Source: Chryseobacterium kimseyorum (GTDB lineage: Bacteria; Bacteroidota; Bacteroidia; Flavobacteriales; Weeksellaceae). Taken from it: a stretch of DNA of 64,000 nt. Each line of letters begins with the position of its first letter. The stretch's first letter is position 1. The notes below the pieces were generated by a model that did no database searches, was not told the origin of the DNA, and saw only the letters and a program-made list of their open reading frames with translations. The position numbers and the translations under genes were made by a program. The stretch lies in contig NZ_JAPDHW010000004.1 in NCBI RefSeq assembly GCF_025971945.1, positions 124,001 to 188,000 of the forward strand, read 5' to 3'. Below are positions 16,961 through 25,832 of the stretch, one piece after another.

Positions 16961-18646
16961 ATGAAAAAAATACTATTCACACTTCTGCTCGCTTCATCAC
17001 TTGTTAACGCCCAGTACACAGACATTAACATTGTAAAAGAAGTGAAAGTAAAAAATAAAGGAGTCGTTGTTTCTGCTCATCCTCTTGCCAGTGAAGCAGG
17101 AGCTCAAGTCTTAAAAATGGGGGGAAATGCCTACGATGCCATTGTGGCAACACAATATGCCCTGGCGGTGGTTTATCCTCAGGCTGGAAATATCGGCGGC
17201 GGCGGATTCTTGGTTGGCGTAAAGAATAACGGTGAAAAATTCACCATTGACTATCGTGAAACAGCCCCAAAAAAAGCTTCAAGAGATATGTATCTCGACA
17301 AAAAAGGCAATGCAAATACAGATCTGTCTCAAAATGGGAGACTGGCCGTAGGAATTCCCGGCAGCGTGGCTGGTTTTTTTGCGACACTTCCTTACTGTAA
17401 ACTGCCTATGGAAAAAATCATTCAGCCTGCTATAGATTTGGCGGAAAAGGGATTTGCGATCACCGAAATGGAAGCCAATATGCTGAATTCTCAGAGAGAA
17501 AAATTTCAGAAACACAATACTTCTTCTTCCGTTTTTGTAAAAAGTATGCCGTGGAAAGCGGGAGATCTTTTAGTTCAGAAACAGTTGGCTGAAACACTGA
17601 AACTGATTCAAAAACTCGGAGCAAAAGGATTTTACGAAGGTAAAAATGCAGAACTAATCGTTGCCGAAATGAAAAAAGGAAACGGAATTATCACTTTGGA
17701 AGATCTTAAGAACTATAAGGTTGCCACCAGAAAAGCTTTAGAGTTCGATTATAAAGGAAGCCAGATCGTTTCTATGCCTCTGCCTTCAAGTGGTGGAGTT
17801 CTTCTGGCGCAGATGCTGAAAATGGCAAGCTATGAAAACTTAGAAAAATATCAGCAAAACTCCACAAAGGCTGTCCAGATAATGGTTGAAGCCGAAAGAA
17901 GAGCTTTTGCAGACCGAGCTGAATTTATGGGTGACCCCGATTTTATTCAGGATAAAACATCTCATTTGATTTCAGATGAATATTTAAAAAACAGATGGAA
18001 AAGCTTTAGTTTTAATAAAGCGACTTCAAGTTCGGAAGTCGGTAAAATTATTAAACAACCTAAAGAATCTACCGAAACCACGCACATTTCTGTCATTGAT
18101 AAGGATGGAAACGCAGCATCTGTAACCACCACGTTAAATGGTTTGTACGGGAGCAAAGTTGTTGTCTCCCAAGCAGGATTTTTTCTGAATAACGAGATGG
18201 ATGATTTCTCTGTAAAGCCAGGTGTTCCGAATATGTTTGGTGCAGTTGGTGGAGAAGCCAACGCCATACAACCCAATAAAAGAATGCTGTCATCAATGAC
18301 GCCCACAATTTTACTGAAAGACGGAAAACCCTACATGGTTGTGGGAACTCCCGGGGGAACTACCATTCCTACATCAGTCTATCAGTCGATTGTTAATATT
18401 GTAGATTTTAAACAGAATGCCAACGTCTCAGTAAATGCTCCAAAATTTCATCATCAGTGGCTTCCAGAAACTGTAGCATTTGAAAAAAATTTCCCTGAAA
18501 CAACGATCAAGGATTTGGAAAACTTAGGTTACAAAGCTGAAAGATGGGAGCATATCGGTAAGACAGAAATGATTACCATAGACAGCAATGGCACCATCCA
18601 TGCAGTAGCAGACGGCCGTGGCGATGATTCTGTAGCAGTGGAATAA
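16961..18646 (+). CDS. ggt: Gamma-glutamyltransferase
   Basis: Periplasmic Ntn-hydrolase that cleaves or transfers the gamma-glutamyl group of glutathione and related peptides. The 561-residue precursor has a signal peptide (MKKILFTLLLASSLVNAQ), the GGGGFLVG-like segment GNIGGGGFLVGV (near 75-86) and DYRETAPKKASRDMYLD. The autocleavage/nucleophile Thr lies in STETTHISVIDKDG near residue 375, and the product ends with SMTPTILLKDGKPYMVVGTPGG. It would be processed into large (about 350) and small (about 185) subunits at that Thr. Downstream is a 15-bp perfect terminator hairpin. Confidence 0.95.
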   Translation: MKKILFTLLLASSLVNAQYTDINIVKEVKVKNKGVVVSAHPLASEAGAQVLKMGGNAYDAIVATQYALAVVYPQAGNIGGGGFLVGVKNNGEKFTIDYRETAPKKASRDMYLDKKGNANTDLSQNGRLAVGIPGSVAGFFATLPYCKLPMEKIIQPAIDLAEKGFAITEMEANMLNSQREKFQKHNTSSSVFVKSMPWKAGDLLVQKQLAETLKLIQKLGAKGFYEGKNAELIVAEMKKGNGIITLEDLKNYKVATRKALEFDYKGSQIVSMPLPSSGGVLLAQMLKMASYENLEKYQQNSTKAVQIMVEAERRAFADRAEFMGDPDFIQDKTSHLISDEYLKNRWKSFSFNKATSSSEVGKIIKQPKESTETTHISVIDKDGNAASVTTTLNGLYGSKVVVSQAGFFLNNEMDDFSVKPGVPNMFGAVGGEANAIQPNKRMLSSMTPTILLKDGKPYMVVGTPGGTTIPTSVYQSIVNIVDFKQNANVSVNAPKFHHQWLPETVAFEKNFPETTIKDLENLGYKAERWEHIGKTEMITIDSNGTIHAVADGRGDDSVAVE

Positions 18647-18669
18647 ATTTTATAAAAATGAATTATATA

Positions 18670-18707
18670 AACCTTCAAGGTTTTGAAAACCTTGAAGGTT
18701 GTTTTTT
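18670..18707 (+). terminator. Terminator after ggt
   Basis: Left arm 18670-18684 and right arm 18686-18700 form a perfect 15-bp inverted repeat (AACCTTCAAGGTTTT and its complement), followed by GTTTTTT. Confidence 0.92.
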
Positions 18708-18762
18708 AATATATCTTTAAACGCGGTTATGGACCTGCTTTTAAAATCTGACTTTCTAAAAT

Positions 18763-19053
18763 AATATTCCTGCTTCCCAATACAACATTGTTGCTTCCCA
18801 AACGAATATTCTCGCTTCCCAAATCAACATTCTTGATGCCCAAAAGAGTATTCTTGCTTCGCAACTTAATATTCTTGCATTCCAAATCAACATTCTTGCT
18901 TCCTCAAAGAGTATTCTTGTATCCCAATACAATATTCCTGCTTCCATAATCAGTATTCCTGCTTCCTAAAAGCATATTTTTACATCCTAAAATGAGTATT
19001 TCTGCTTCCTAAAACAATATTCTTACATCCCAACAGAATATTTTTCTTATATC
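18763..19053. repeat. Degenerate 21-bp tandem repeat array, 13 units plus a partial
   Basis: Units of 21 bases follow the consensus AATATTCTTGCTTCCCAAATC with variation, starting at 18763, 18784, 18805, 18826, 18847, 18868, 18889, 18910, 18931 and 18952; one 22-base unit (18973-18994); then 18995 and 19016, and a truncated end to about 19053. On the minus strand most of the array is open and would read as seven-residue repeats like WEARILF, but the 22-base unit breaks phase and there is no ribosome-binding context. The array fills the space between the ggt terminator and dctA, so it could affect dctA transcription. Function unknown. Confidence 0.9.
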
Positions 19054-19110
19054 AGGCATCTTATTATCCCAAGTAATTTCCTTACTTTTCCAACTTTAAA
19101 TAAAAACGCT

Positions 19111-20391
19111 TTGAAGGCTAAAAAAATCTATCAGCAGCTTTACTTTCAGGTAATTGTTGCCATTGTTGCAGGAATTCTTTTAGGGAAATTCTATCCTGAA
19201 CTGGGTGAAAAAATGAAACCCCTGGGTGACGGATTCATTAAACTGGTTAAAATGATCATTGCTCCGGTGATTTTCATTACACTGACTCTCGGAATTGCAC
19301 ACATGACCGATCTGAAAAAAGTGGGAAGAATTGCTGTAAAGGCAATGATTTACTTTTTCACATTTTCTACTTTAGCCTTAATCATTGGCTTGATCGTAGG
19401 AAATCTCCTGCATCCGGGTTCGGGATTAAATATTGATCCGGCAACACTTTCAGGCGACGTTTCACAATACCAGCAGAAAGCACATGATACTACATTGACT
19501 GGCTTTATGATGAATATTATTCCCGAAACTTTATTCAGTCCTTTGGTTGGCGATAATATTCTTCAGGTGCTTTTAGTGGCAATTTTAATGGGAGTCGCGT
19601 TGGTTTTAACCAAAGAGAAAAGTCAGAAGGTTACTGATTTCCTTCAGGATTTGGCAACACCTATTTTCAAAATTGTACATATGCTGATGAAGCTGGCTCC
19701 TATCGGGGCTTTTGGCGCAATGGCTTTTACTATAGGAAAATACGGACTTGCTTCTGTTTTAAATTTAATATTTCTGGTAGGCACATTTTATGTCACTTCT
19801 GCCCTGTTTGTAGTTTTAGTATTAGGATCGGTTGCCTGGTATAATGGTTTTAGCATTTTCAAACTGATGTACTATCTGAAAGAAGAACTTCTTTTGGTTT
19901 TGGGTACCAGCTCATCAGAATCAGCCCTTCCCGGAATCATGGAAAAGCTCGAAAAAGCAGGCTGTTCAAAGGCAATTGTGGGATTGGTGGTTCCTACAGG
20001 ATATTCTTTCAATCTTGACGGTACAAATATTTACATGACTTTAGCCTCACTTTTTATCGCCCAAGCTTTGAATATTGATCTTTCTCTTGAAAAACAATTG
20101 ATGCTGCTTTTGGTTGCGATGTTAAGTTCAAAAGGTGCCGCCGGAGTTACGGGAGCAGGATTTGTAACTTTAGCTGCTACTTTAGCTGTTGTTCCTGAAA
20201 TTCCGATTGCGGGGATGACTTTGATTTTAGGAATTGATAAATTTATGAGCGAATGTAGAGCTCTGACAAATGTGATCGGGAATTCTGTAGCGACTGTAGT
20301 CGTAGCAAACTGGGAAAAACAGTTAGATAAGGGTCAGTTGCAGTATGCTTTGGATCATCCTAACGAAGTCGAGAAGAAGCTGGAAGTTTAA
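19111..20391 (+). CDS. dctA: Dicarboxylate/amino acid:cation symporter (DctA/GltP family)
   Basis: Inner-membrane secondary transporter of the DAACS family, importing C4-dicarboxylates or acidic amino acids with H+ or Na+. The 426-residue protein has eight TM helices and the family motifs: the serine-rich hairpin [16 protein letters not shown] (near residues 267-282), [29 protein letters not shown] and the late [14 protein letters not shown] segment. The S-x-N-L-D-G-T pattern suits the DctA branch, but aspartate/glutamate transport cannot be excluded. Translation appears to start at TTG (19111), as [13 protein letters not shown] aligns with the usual N-terminus and no ATG lies nearby. A 21-bp repeat array lies directly upstream. 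Confidence 0.88.
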   Translation: MKAKKIYQQLYFQVIVAIVAGILLGKFYPELGEKMKPLGDGFIKLVKMIIAPVIFITLTLGIAHMTDLKKVGRIAVKAMIYFFTFSTLALIIGLIVGNLLHPGSGLNIDPATLSGDVSQYQQKAHDTTLTGFMMNIIPETLFSPLVGDNILQVLLVAILMGVALVLTKEKSQKVTDFLQDLATPIFKIVHMLMKLAPIGAFGAMAFTIGKYGLASVLNLIFLVGTFYVTSALFVVLVLGSVAWYNGFSIFKLMYYLKEELLLVLGTSSSESALPGIMEKLEKAGCSKAIVGLVVPTGYSFNLDGTNIYMTLASLFIAQALNIDLSLEKQLMLLLVAMLSSKGAAGVTGAGFVTLAATLAVVPEIPIAGMTLILGIDKFMSECRALTNVIGNSVATVVVANWEKQLDKGQLQYALDHPNEVEKKLEV

Positions 20392-20505
20392 TTATTTTAT
20401 CCCTCTTCAATTTTCAATCTACAAGAAGTTAATTTTTCGTTGTAGCCATTCTTTTGAACGACTAACTTGAGTATCTGGTCGATGTGCATTTACACAAACC
20501 AACAC

Positions 20506-20519
20506 CCTAGCCCCGATTG
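20506..20519 (+). repeat. Left copy of 14-bp direct repeat, candidate island attachment site
   Basis: CCTAGCCCCGATTG recurs exactly at 29288-29301. The right copy continues into a full Flavo-1-like element; this left copy does not (it reads on as GACTAACC). A simple reading is that an element inserted within a Flavo-1-like sequence and duplicated 14 bases. The rest of the 20392-20689 spacer holds no gene that I can support. Confidence 0.55.
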
Positions 20520-20689
20520 GACTAACCATTGAATTTAGCTGAATCTTACTACATGATAAACCCTTGTATTTAAAGGTTTTTTTTTAATTGAATACAACTG
20601 AATATAATTGAATTTAACTACACACGCAGTTAATTCGGGAGTAAATCGGAAATATTAATTATCTATGTATACATTTAAAATAAGCATTT

Positions 20690-21155
20690 ATGGCAAATGT
20701 AGAGTTCGGAGTTTACAGTAAAAAAAAGTTCCTGTAAATTTAAATATACGATTTTATCATAATAAAATCGACATCAACGCAAAAACTAACATCTTTATTT
20801 TTGATTCGGATTTTAAATTCAAGAAAATATCAAAGGGCAAAAAAAGTTCTAGGAGCGTTGATATTGTTAATGGAGATGTGAGAGAAAAGACAGATAAACT
20901 CAAAAGAAACGTTTTTGACAAGTTTATCGAAGATTTTCGAAAGGCAACAAGATTGATTCCGATTGGTTAATCAAAATCATTAACGATTTTCACGAAAGAC
21001 CAGAAGGAGAAGATGATCCTAGATATTATTTTTATCCATTTGCTAAACAGTTTATCAAAGAATTAGAAACTAAAATCAATCCCAGAACAGGTACTTTGCT
21101 AGATCATAAAACCATTACCAGACATTATTATACTCTGGGGATAATACTATCATGA
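20690..21155 (+). pseudogene. Decayed tyrosine integrase fragment (N-terminal part only)
   Basis: Three short frames joined by two frameshifts give a continuous product. MANVEFGVYSKKK begins at 20690 and shifts at the 8-A run near 20728 to NLNIRFYHNKIDINAKTNIF, which continues to KLKRNVFDKFIEDFRK. It shifts again near 20940 to IDSDWLIKIINDFHERPEGE and ends INPRTGTLLDHKTITRHYYT. The pattern is the arm-binding and SAM-like N-terminal region of Bacteroidetes phage/ICE integrases. The catalytic C-terminal half with the R-H-R-Y residues is absent, so this is non-functional. Its stop overlaps the next ATG. It marks the left side of the 20.5-29.3 kb island. Confidence 0.7.
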
Positions 21156-21499
21156 AAAAGTTTTTAACAGTAGTAGTGATAGTTGTTTCAACAATGACTT
21201 TTGCACAACAAACAGACAAGTGTGATTTACCTAAAAATTATCATGAACCAAAACCAGACAAAAAAATCCAATCTTGGTTAAAACGTGGTGATGCTACAAT
21301 TGAAGACCTGAGAAAACATATAGCGGTTGAGAATGATTGTGATGAGAAAGATGTAATCTTTTTAAGAATTTCGGAACAGAAAGGAAATGGAACTTATTCT
21401 GTTTGTGTTGCAGGAAAACCCATGAAATACAAACGAATGGGGACAGTTTTTATGGGTGCAGGAGAAAATCCTTTTGATGTAATTAATTCTGATAAATAA
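21152..21499 (+). CDS. Small secreted hypothetical protein
   Basis: A 115-residue protein with a Sec signal peptide (MKKFLTVVVIVVSTMTFAQQ). The mature portion (about 95 residues) has Cys in DKCDLP, NDCDEKD and YSVCVAG, which may form disulfides. No domain was recognised. It starts in the ATGA overlap with the integrase remnant's stop and is 7 bases from the next gene, so the three small genes 21152-22172 look like one transcript. An immunity or accessory role for the T6SS cassette downstream is possible but unsupported by sequence. Confidence 0.65.
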   Translation: MKKFLTVVVIVVSTMTFAQQTDKCDLPKNYHEPKPDKKIQSWLKRGDATIEDLRKHIAVENDCDEKDVIFLRISEQKGNGTYSVCVAGKPMKYKRMGTVFMGAGENPFDVINSDK

Positions 21500-21506
21500 G
21501 GATAAC

Positions 21507-21941
21507 ATGAAACAGTTATTTTTATTCACAGGATTATTTTACAGCTTTTCCCTGTCAGCACAGGTGTACCATGATAAAAATAAAATTACATTTTCCTACG
21601 GATATGATGTAATTGAAGTTTTGGAGTATGGAAAGCATATTAAATACCTTAACATGCCGACTGTCTGTACTTTTAATACAAGAACAAACAAATCAAAAGT
21701 AGTTTGTACAAATGAATTATTTAACAATAGCAAAATATTTATCAATATTGATGATGATTTGTTTGATAATTCACAAAAAATAAAATTTCCAAAATATCCA
21801 GTAAAATTTTATGATTACAAAATTGTAGATGATGAAAATTATTATTTACTAAAATTGTGTCCAGATAGGGCAATACTATTAGATATTCACGGAACAGGCT
21901 ATGTTTTTTATGATTACAAAAAAATGAACAAGAAAAAATAA
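21507..21941 (+). CDS. Small secreted hypothetical protein
   Basis: A 144-residue protein with a signal peptide (MKQLFLFTGLFYSFSLSAQ). The mature part is beta-rich, with many Tyr/Asp/Lys residues (KITFSYGYDVIEVLEYGK, YPVKFYDYKIVDDENYYLL) and two Cys in the middle (TVCTFN, KVVCTN). No family was recognised. It sits 7 bases after the previous secreted protein and 6 before a 74-residue gene. G+C is visibly lower than in core genes of the window, in keeping with acquired DNA. Confidence 0.65.
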   Translation: MKQLFLFTGLFYSFSLSAQVYHDKNKITFSYGYDVIEVLEYGKHIKYLNMPTVCTFNTRTNKSKVVCTNELFNNSKIFINIDDDLFDNSQKIKFPKYPVKFYDYKIVDDENYYLLKLCPDRAILLDIHGTGYVFYDYKKMNKKK

Positions 21942-21947
21942 AACAGT

Positions 21948-22172
21948 ATGAAAAATCACAAAATCCATTTAAAACAAACAGACAGTCAGTTTCCTACTGA
22001 TAAAGAAATCAGAATGTCACTCCGAAAGTTAGGGTTAAAAGATGTTGTTTTCTCAATATTAAAGACCGTTGAGTTTGCTGAATTATCCGAAAGAGATTTG
22101 AAAACAGTCATTACAAGCAAACCACAAAATCCTTTAGAAGAATTGTTGAAAAAACAATTATTACGGGATTAG
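21948..22172 (+). CDS. Small hypothetical protein
   Basis: A 74-residue cytoplasmic, mostly helical protein (LRKLGLKDVVFSILKTVEFA, ERDLKTVITSK, PLEELLKKQLLRD). No signal peptide, TM segment or motif was recognised. It is the last of three closely spaced small genes before vgrG; about 140 bases with no terminator hairpin separate it from the vgrG start. It could be an adaptor, a regulator or a remnant; I cannot tell which. Confidence 0.5.
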   Translation: MKNHKIHLKQTDSQFPTDKEIRMSLRKLGLKDVVFSILKTVEFAELSERDLKTVITSKPQNPLEELLKKQLLRD

Positions 22173-22310
22173 CTTTGGTTCCTTATTCTATCCTTGTTAA
22201 TCAATCGTAGTTTTACTACAATTTCAAAGATTTATTAAAAAGTCTTGTATTTGATATAATATCTTTATCTATCTTTAGTAATATAATACCAAAAACACAC
22301 AAAGTACACA

Positions 22311-24536
22311 ATGAAAAAAAATATCTCAAATTCTGAGAAGATTTCGGAGAACCATATTGCAGGCATTAACCGTGTGGTTAAGCTTGACATTGTGGTTAAC
22401 GGAAAATCTATCAGTCATTTTAAGCACTTTCATTTACAACAAAGTGCAAGAACTCATCATAACTTTGAGCTTATTCTAGCACATGATTCTCTTAATGAAA
22501 TACAAAATCATAATCTAGAACAGGCACAGCAATTTTTATGAAAACGTATTACCATTGTATTTAAATACAAAGATGCTGAAAACGAAAGCCCTGAAAGAAC
22601 ATTTGTTGGAGTAGTTATGAAAGTGGCATTCAGTCAGGAAAAGATGAGCTTAGGCAACATTGTTCTTAAAGGATGTAGCCCAACAATTCTAATGGATTCT
22701 GCACCCCATACTCAGAGTTTTGGAGGTAGTCAAACTGTAAATACCTCTATCATTGCTGACAGTATTATTAAACAAGCATTAGGAAATAGTGATTTTGATT
22801 TTAGGGTTGATACCCAGAATAAAAGCTATATCAATTATAGCTCTCAATATTGTGAAACTCATTATAATTACCTTACAAGAATTGCAGAAGCTTATGGAGA
22901 ACAATTTTATTATGATGGGCACATCTTACACTTTGGAAAACTCCCACCTAATGAAAAGCCTATCCAGCTTATTTATGGAAGTAATGTTACTGATGTTCAG
23001 GTAGAGTTAAAAGCAGTACATACCAAACCTGAATACTTTGGTTACAACAGCAGTAATCATGCAAAAATGATTGGTTCTGATAATAGTATCAAACATTTAG
23101 GAGAGCTATCTTCTAAATCCTATGAGATGAATCACAATATTTTTAAAACACGTTCACTGACACCAACACCTATCAATGCTAATATGTTTCTGGATGTGGA
23201 TGACTCTCAAAAGAGTGCAAGAGGAAGCAAAGCTGTAGAGGTTTTTACAGTTTCAGGAAGTACAACAGTTCCTTTCCTGTATGTAGGTTGTGTAGCAGAT
23301 ATAGATATGAGAAAACAGGACAGTAATGAGACCTCTCACTTTACAACTTTAATGATTACAGAAGCTAATCACGAAGTAGACGCCAGAGGTTATTATACTG
23401 GAAGTTTTGAAGCTATAGCTGAGGGAACAGGTTTTATGCCTAAGCCTGATTTTATAATGCCAAAAGCAGAGCCACAGGTAGCAACAGTTATATCCAATAT
23501 TGACCCTTTAAATCAAGGAAGAATACAGGTGCAGTTTGACTGGCAGTTAAATGATACAACACACTTTATCCGAATGATGAGTCCAGATGCAGGGGGAACA
23601 GGTGCTATAAGTCAGAACAGAGGATTTGTGGCAGTTCCAGAAATCGGAGATCAGGTGATGGTAGGCTTTGAATATCACAATCCAGATTTTCCTTTTGCTA
23701 TGGGTGGCATGTTTCATGGAGGTGTAGGATTGGGAGGTGGTATGGATAACCGTATAAAATCCTTACAGACCAGAAGTGGGCACAGATTAGTGTTTACAGA
23801 GGATGAAAGCATTTTGTTGACAGATAAAAGTGGGAATGAATTGAGATTTGATACAGAAGGAAGTAACATCAATATTACTGCTCCTGAAACCATTACTATA
23901 AAATCAAAGAACCTGAAATTTGATATTGAAGAGAATATTGAAACCAAGGCAGGCAAAAATATGGATACAAGTGTTGGAGAGAATATCAAGATTATTGCCA
24001 AGCAGGAAATCAGCCAAGACAGTGGTAAGAAAACTATTATCAATGCTGGAACTAATACTGAAATATCGGCAAGAGCTCACCTAGACCTTTATGGTAAAGA
24101 AAAATTTATTGGTTATACTGATGGGCAGACAGAATTCGGAGCAAAAGACAGAATGCATGTATATGGAGCTAACTCATTATTGACTGCAAAAGACAAAATT
24201 GAATACAAAGCTCCACAAATGAACAAACTTCCTGAAAATGGGGAGTTTGAATACAGCAAAGAAAAACAGATTGTGAGTGTGAAATGGATGGATGATGTCA
24301 TGGAGAATGAAATAGATACTGGTTTTTTTGGAGAAAAAGTAAGTCTTTTGGTACAAACAAGAAATTTTGAAGAAGGAGAAACTATTGATATTGACGTCGA
24401 ACATGAATATAACAATGAGATAAAAGAAATAACGTACTCAGGTACTGTGAACAAACAAGGCTTTGCAGAATTAAAGGAAAAAGTAGAAATCGAAAAGCAG
24501 AGCAAAGAAAATTCTTCTGAAAATAACGATAACTAA
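22311..24536 (+). pseudogene. vgrG: T6SS spike protein VgrG, interrupted by one in-frame TGA
   Basis: VgrG trimer is the puncturing spike of the type VI secretion system and carries effectors. One frame of 742 codons runs from 22311 to 24536 with a single stop, TGA at 22539-22541, between AQQFL and KRITIVFKYKDAENESPERT; a Gly codon GGA in that place would restore it. Domains: gp27-like barrels (about residues 1-350), gp5 OB-fold (QVATVISNIDPLNQGRIQVQFDWQ), needle repeats (residues about 480-610) and a C-terminal extension of about 90 residues with an Ig-like pattern (QIVSVKWMDD, GEKVSLLVQTRNFEEGETI). If translation restarts at 22617, the N-terminal 100 residues would be lost. Sequencing error is possible. 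It heads the effector cassette. Confidence 0.88.
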
Positions 24537-24547
24537 AAGAATTCATC

Positions 24548-25300
24548 ATGTCAGGAACTTTAACAGTAAAAAACGTAAATGGGAATACGAAATTTCAATC
24601 GAGTATTCAAGTCGTAACAGGAGGCATAATTGGAGTAAGCAGAGTGTCTGGAGCAAGAATTTTAAATGAGATTCAAAATTCTTTTTACAATCATGATGAT
24701 ATAAAAGCCATTTTTGAATTAGAAGATAATTACTTAAAAATAAAACCCATATCTCGAACAGTTTTAGAAAATGCTATCAGAGGTCATAATAAAGATATAA
24801 GGTCTTTAGCTTACGCCTATTATTTAGCGATTAATTCAAGTACATCTCATTATGTGGATATGACTTTTACTTATGAAACTTTAAATAATCGTTCAATTAC
24901 AGCATTACCAAGTATGCACTTGTCTCCTAATGCAAAAGGATTAGAAGTTGATAAACAAGCTGGTGGTGGAGTGAACACAAGCTATTTAGGCGGAACTTTA
25001 ACGGTTGTAGTGATGGATTCAAAAGCTGATATAGGAGATTTCACCTATGCTCCAAACGGTGTTCAATATCCCAGACATTCAACGCCAGCTGAATTATTAG
25101 CTCATGAACTATTAGGACATGGTTATGGAAGGGTTATTGGCTCTTCAACTTATGGACATGAAGACGCTGTAAGACTGAGTAATTTGTATTGGAGAGCAAG
25201 GGGATTTCATAATTTTTACAGAAATGGTTCTTGGCATGGAACAGCTGTTCTATTAAGCAGATCTTCTGCAAATCAAATTCCTACACATTTTCAAAAATAG
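24548..25300 (+). CDS. Putative T6SS effector with HELLGH metallopeptidase motif
   Basis: A 250-residue protein encoded 11 bases after vgrG, lacking a signal peptide. Residues 1-17 (MSGTLTVKNVNGNTKFQ) match the second cassette effector at 13 of 17 positions. The C-terminal half carries His186-Glu-Leu-Leu-Gly-His191, the HExxGH zinc motif known from dipeptidyl peptidase III (M49). It is followed by Glu205 in HEDAVRLSN, which could be the third ligand of a gluzincin-type site. The remainder does not resemble M49 overall. Inference: a secreted zinc peptidase toxin delivered by VgrG, with the following lipoprotein as candidate immunity. Substrate (peptidoglycan cross-bridge or protein) is unknown. 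Toxicity is not shown by sequence alone. Confidence 0.7.
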   Translation: MSGTLTVKNVNGNTKFQSSIQVVTGGIIGVSRVSGARILNEIQNSFYNHDDIKAIFELEDNYLKIKPISRTVLENAIRGHNKDIRSLAYAYYLAINSSTSHYVDMTFTYETLNNRSITALPSMHLSPNAKGLEVDKQAGGGVNTSYLGGTLTVVVMDSKADIGDFTYAPNGVQYPRHSTPAELLAHELLGHGYGRVIGSSTYGHEDAVRLSNLYWRARGFHNFYRNGSWHGTAVLLSRSSANQIPTHFQK

Positions 25301-25305
25301 ATTAC

Positions 25306-25818
25306 ATGAGTAGATTTAGAAGTTTTAGTTTTGGATTGATTTTAATGCCTTTTCTTTTCTTTGGATGTTCCCAAAAGGGAAATAAAGCAACCATAATAAA
25401 GAGTCCTGCAAAACAATCAATTGAACCAAAGAAAAATGATATTGTTCAAGATACAATTACTATTGTTTTTGATAGTGGTATTCAATTAAAATGGGATGTT
25501 GTAAAAAAACAAATCGTTAAAGATTCCTATTATAAAGAAATTTTGAAGAGTAAGAAAAAATTGGAAATCATCGCAAACAAAATTTCCAATACTGAAGATT
25601 TAAAAATAAATGTGTGTTCCAAAAAAACTGCTGATTTGAAAAAAGGAGATGTTGCGTTCATTTATTTACATGAAAATCGGAAAATATATTTGTTCTCTTG
25701 TTTGAAGATGCAATTTGACGTGATGAATGAAAACTGTAGATATCCTGACGAATTATTGGATTACATTGATAAAAATCGTACAAAAGTTCAAAAGCAAGTA
25801 TTAGATTGTATGAAATAA
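25306..25818 (+). CDS. Lipoprotein, candidate immunity protein
   Basis: Start chosen at 25306 (MSRFRSFSFGLILMPFLFFG): this leaves a perfect lipoprotein signal with Cys22 in FFGCSQ, whereas the longer in-frame start at 25231 would lie inside the upstream effector gene. The 170-residue mature product has a short linker and a mixed alpha/beta domain (TITIVFDSGIQLKWDVVKKQ; KKGDVAFIYLHENRKIYLF), with Cys at VCSKK, SCLKM, NCRYP and DCMK. No domain was recognised. Location directly after a putative periplasm-acting effector fits a membrane-anchored immunity protein, but this is inference from synteny. Confidence 0.65.
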   Translation: MSRFRSFSFGLILMPFLFFGCSQKGNKATIIKSPAKQSIEPKKNDIVQDTITIVFDSGIQLKWDVVKKQIVKDSYYKEILKSKKKLEIIANKISNTEDLKINVCSKKTADLKKGDVAFIYLHENRKIYLFSCLKMQFDVMNENCRYPDELLDYIDKNRTKVQKQVLDCMK

Positions 25819-25832
25819 ATATAGAATAGGCT

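Noticed and set aside
18756-18947. Heptapeptide-repeat open frame on the minus strand of the 21-bp array
   Set aside because: Open only because the repeat is a multiple of 3; a 22-base unit breaks the phase, there is no start context, and composition is unlike neighbouring proteins. Kept as a DNA repeat.
18763-19053. CRISPR array
   Set aside because: Units are contiguous 21-mers without unique spacers, and no cas genes are nearby.
22539-22541. TGA read as selenocysteine in vgrG
   Set aside because: Family residue there is Gly, and no SECIS-type hairpin was recognised right after the codon.
23714-24505. Hydrophobic minus-strand open frames antisense to vgrG
   Set aside because: Shadows of the vgrG frame with biased composition.
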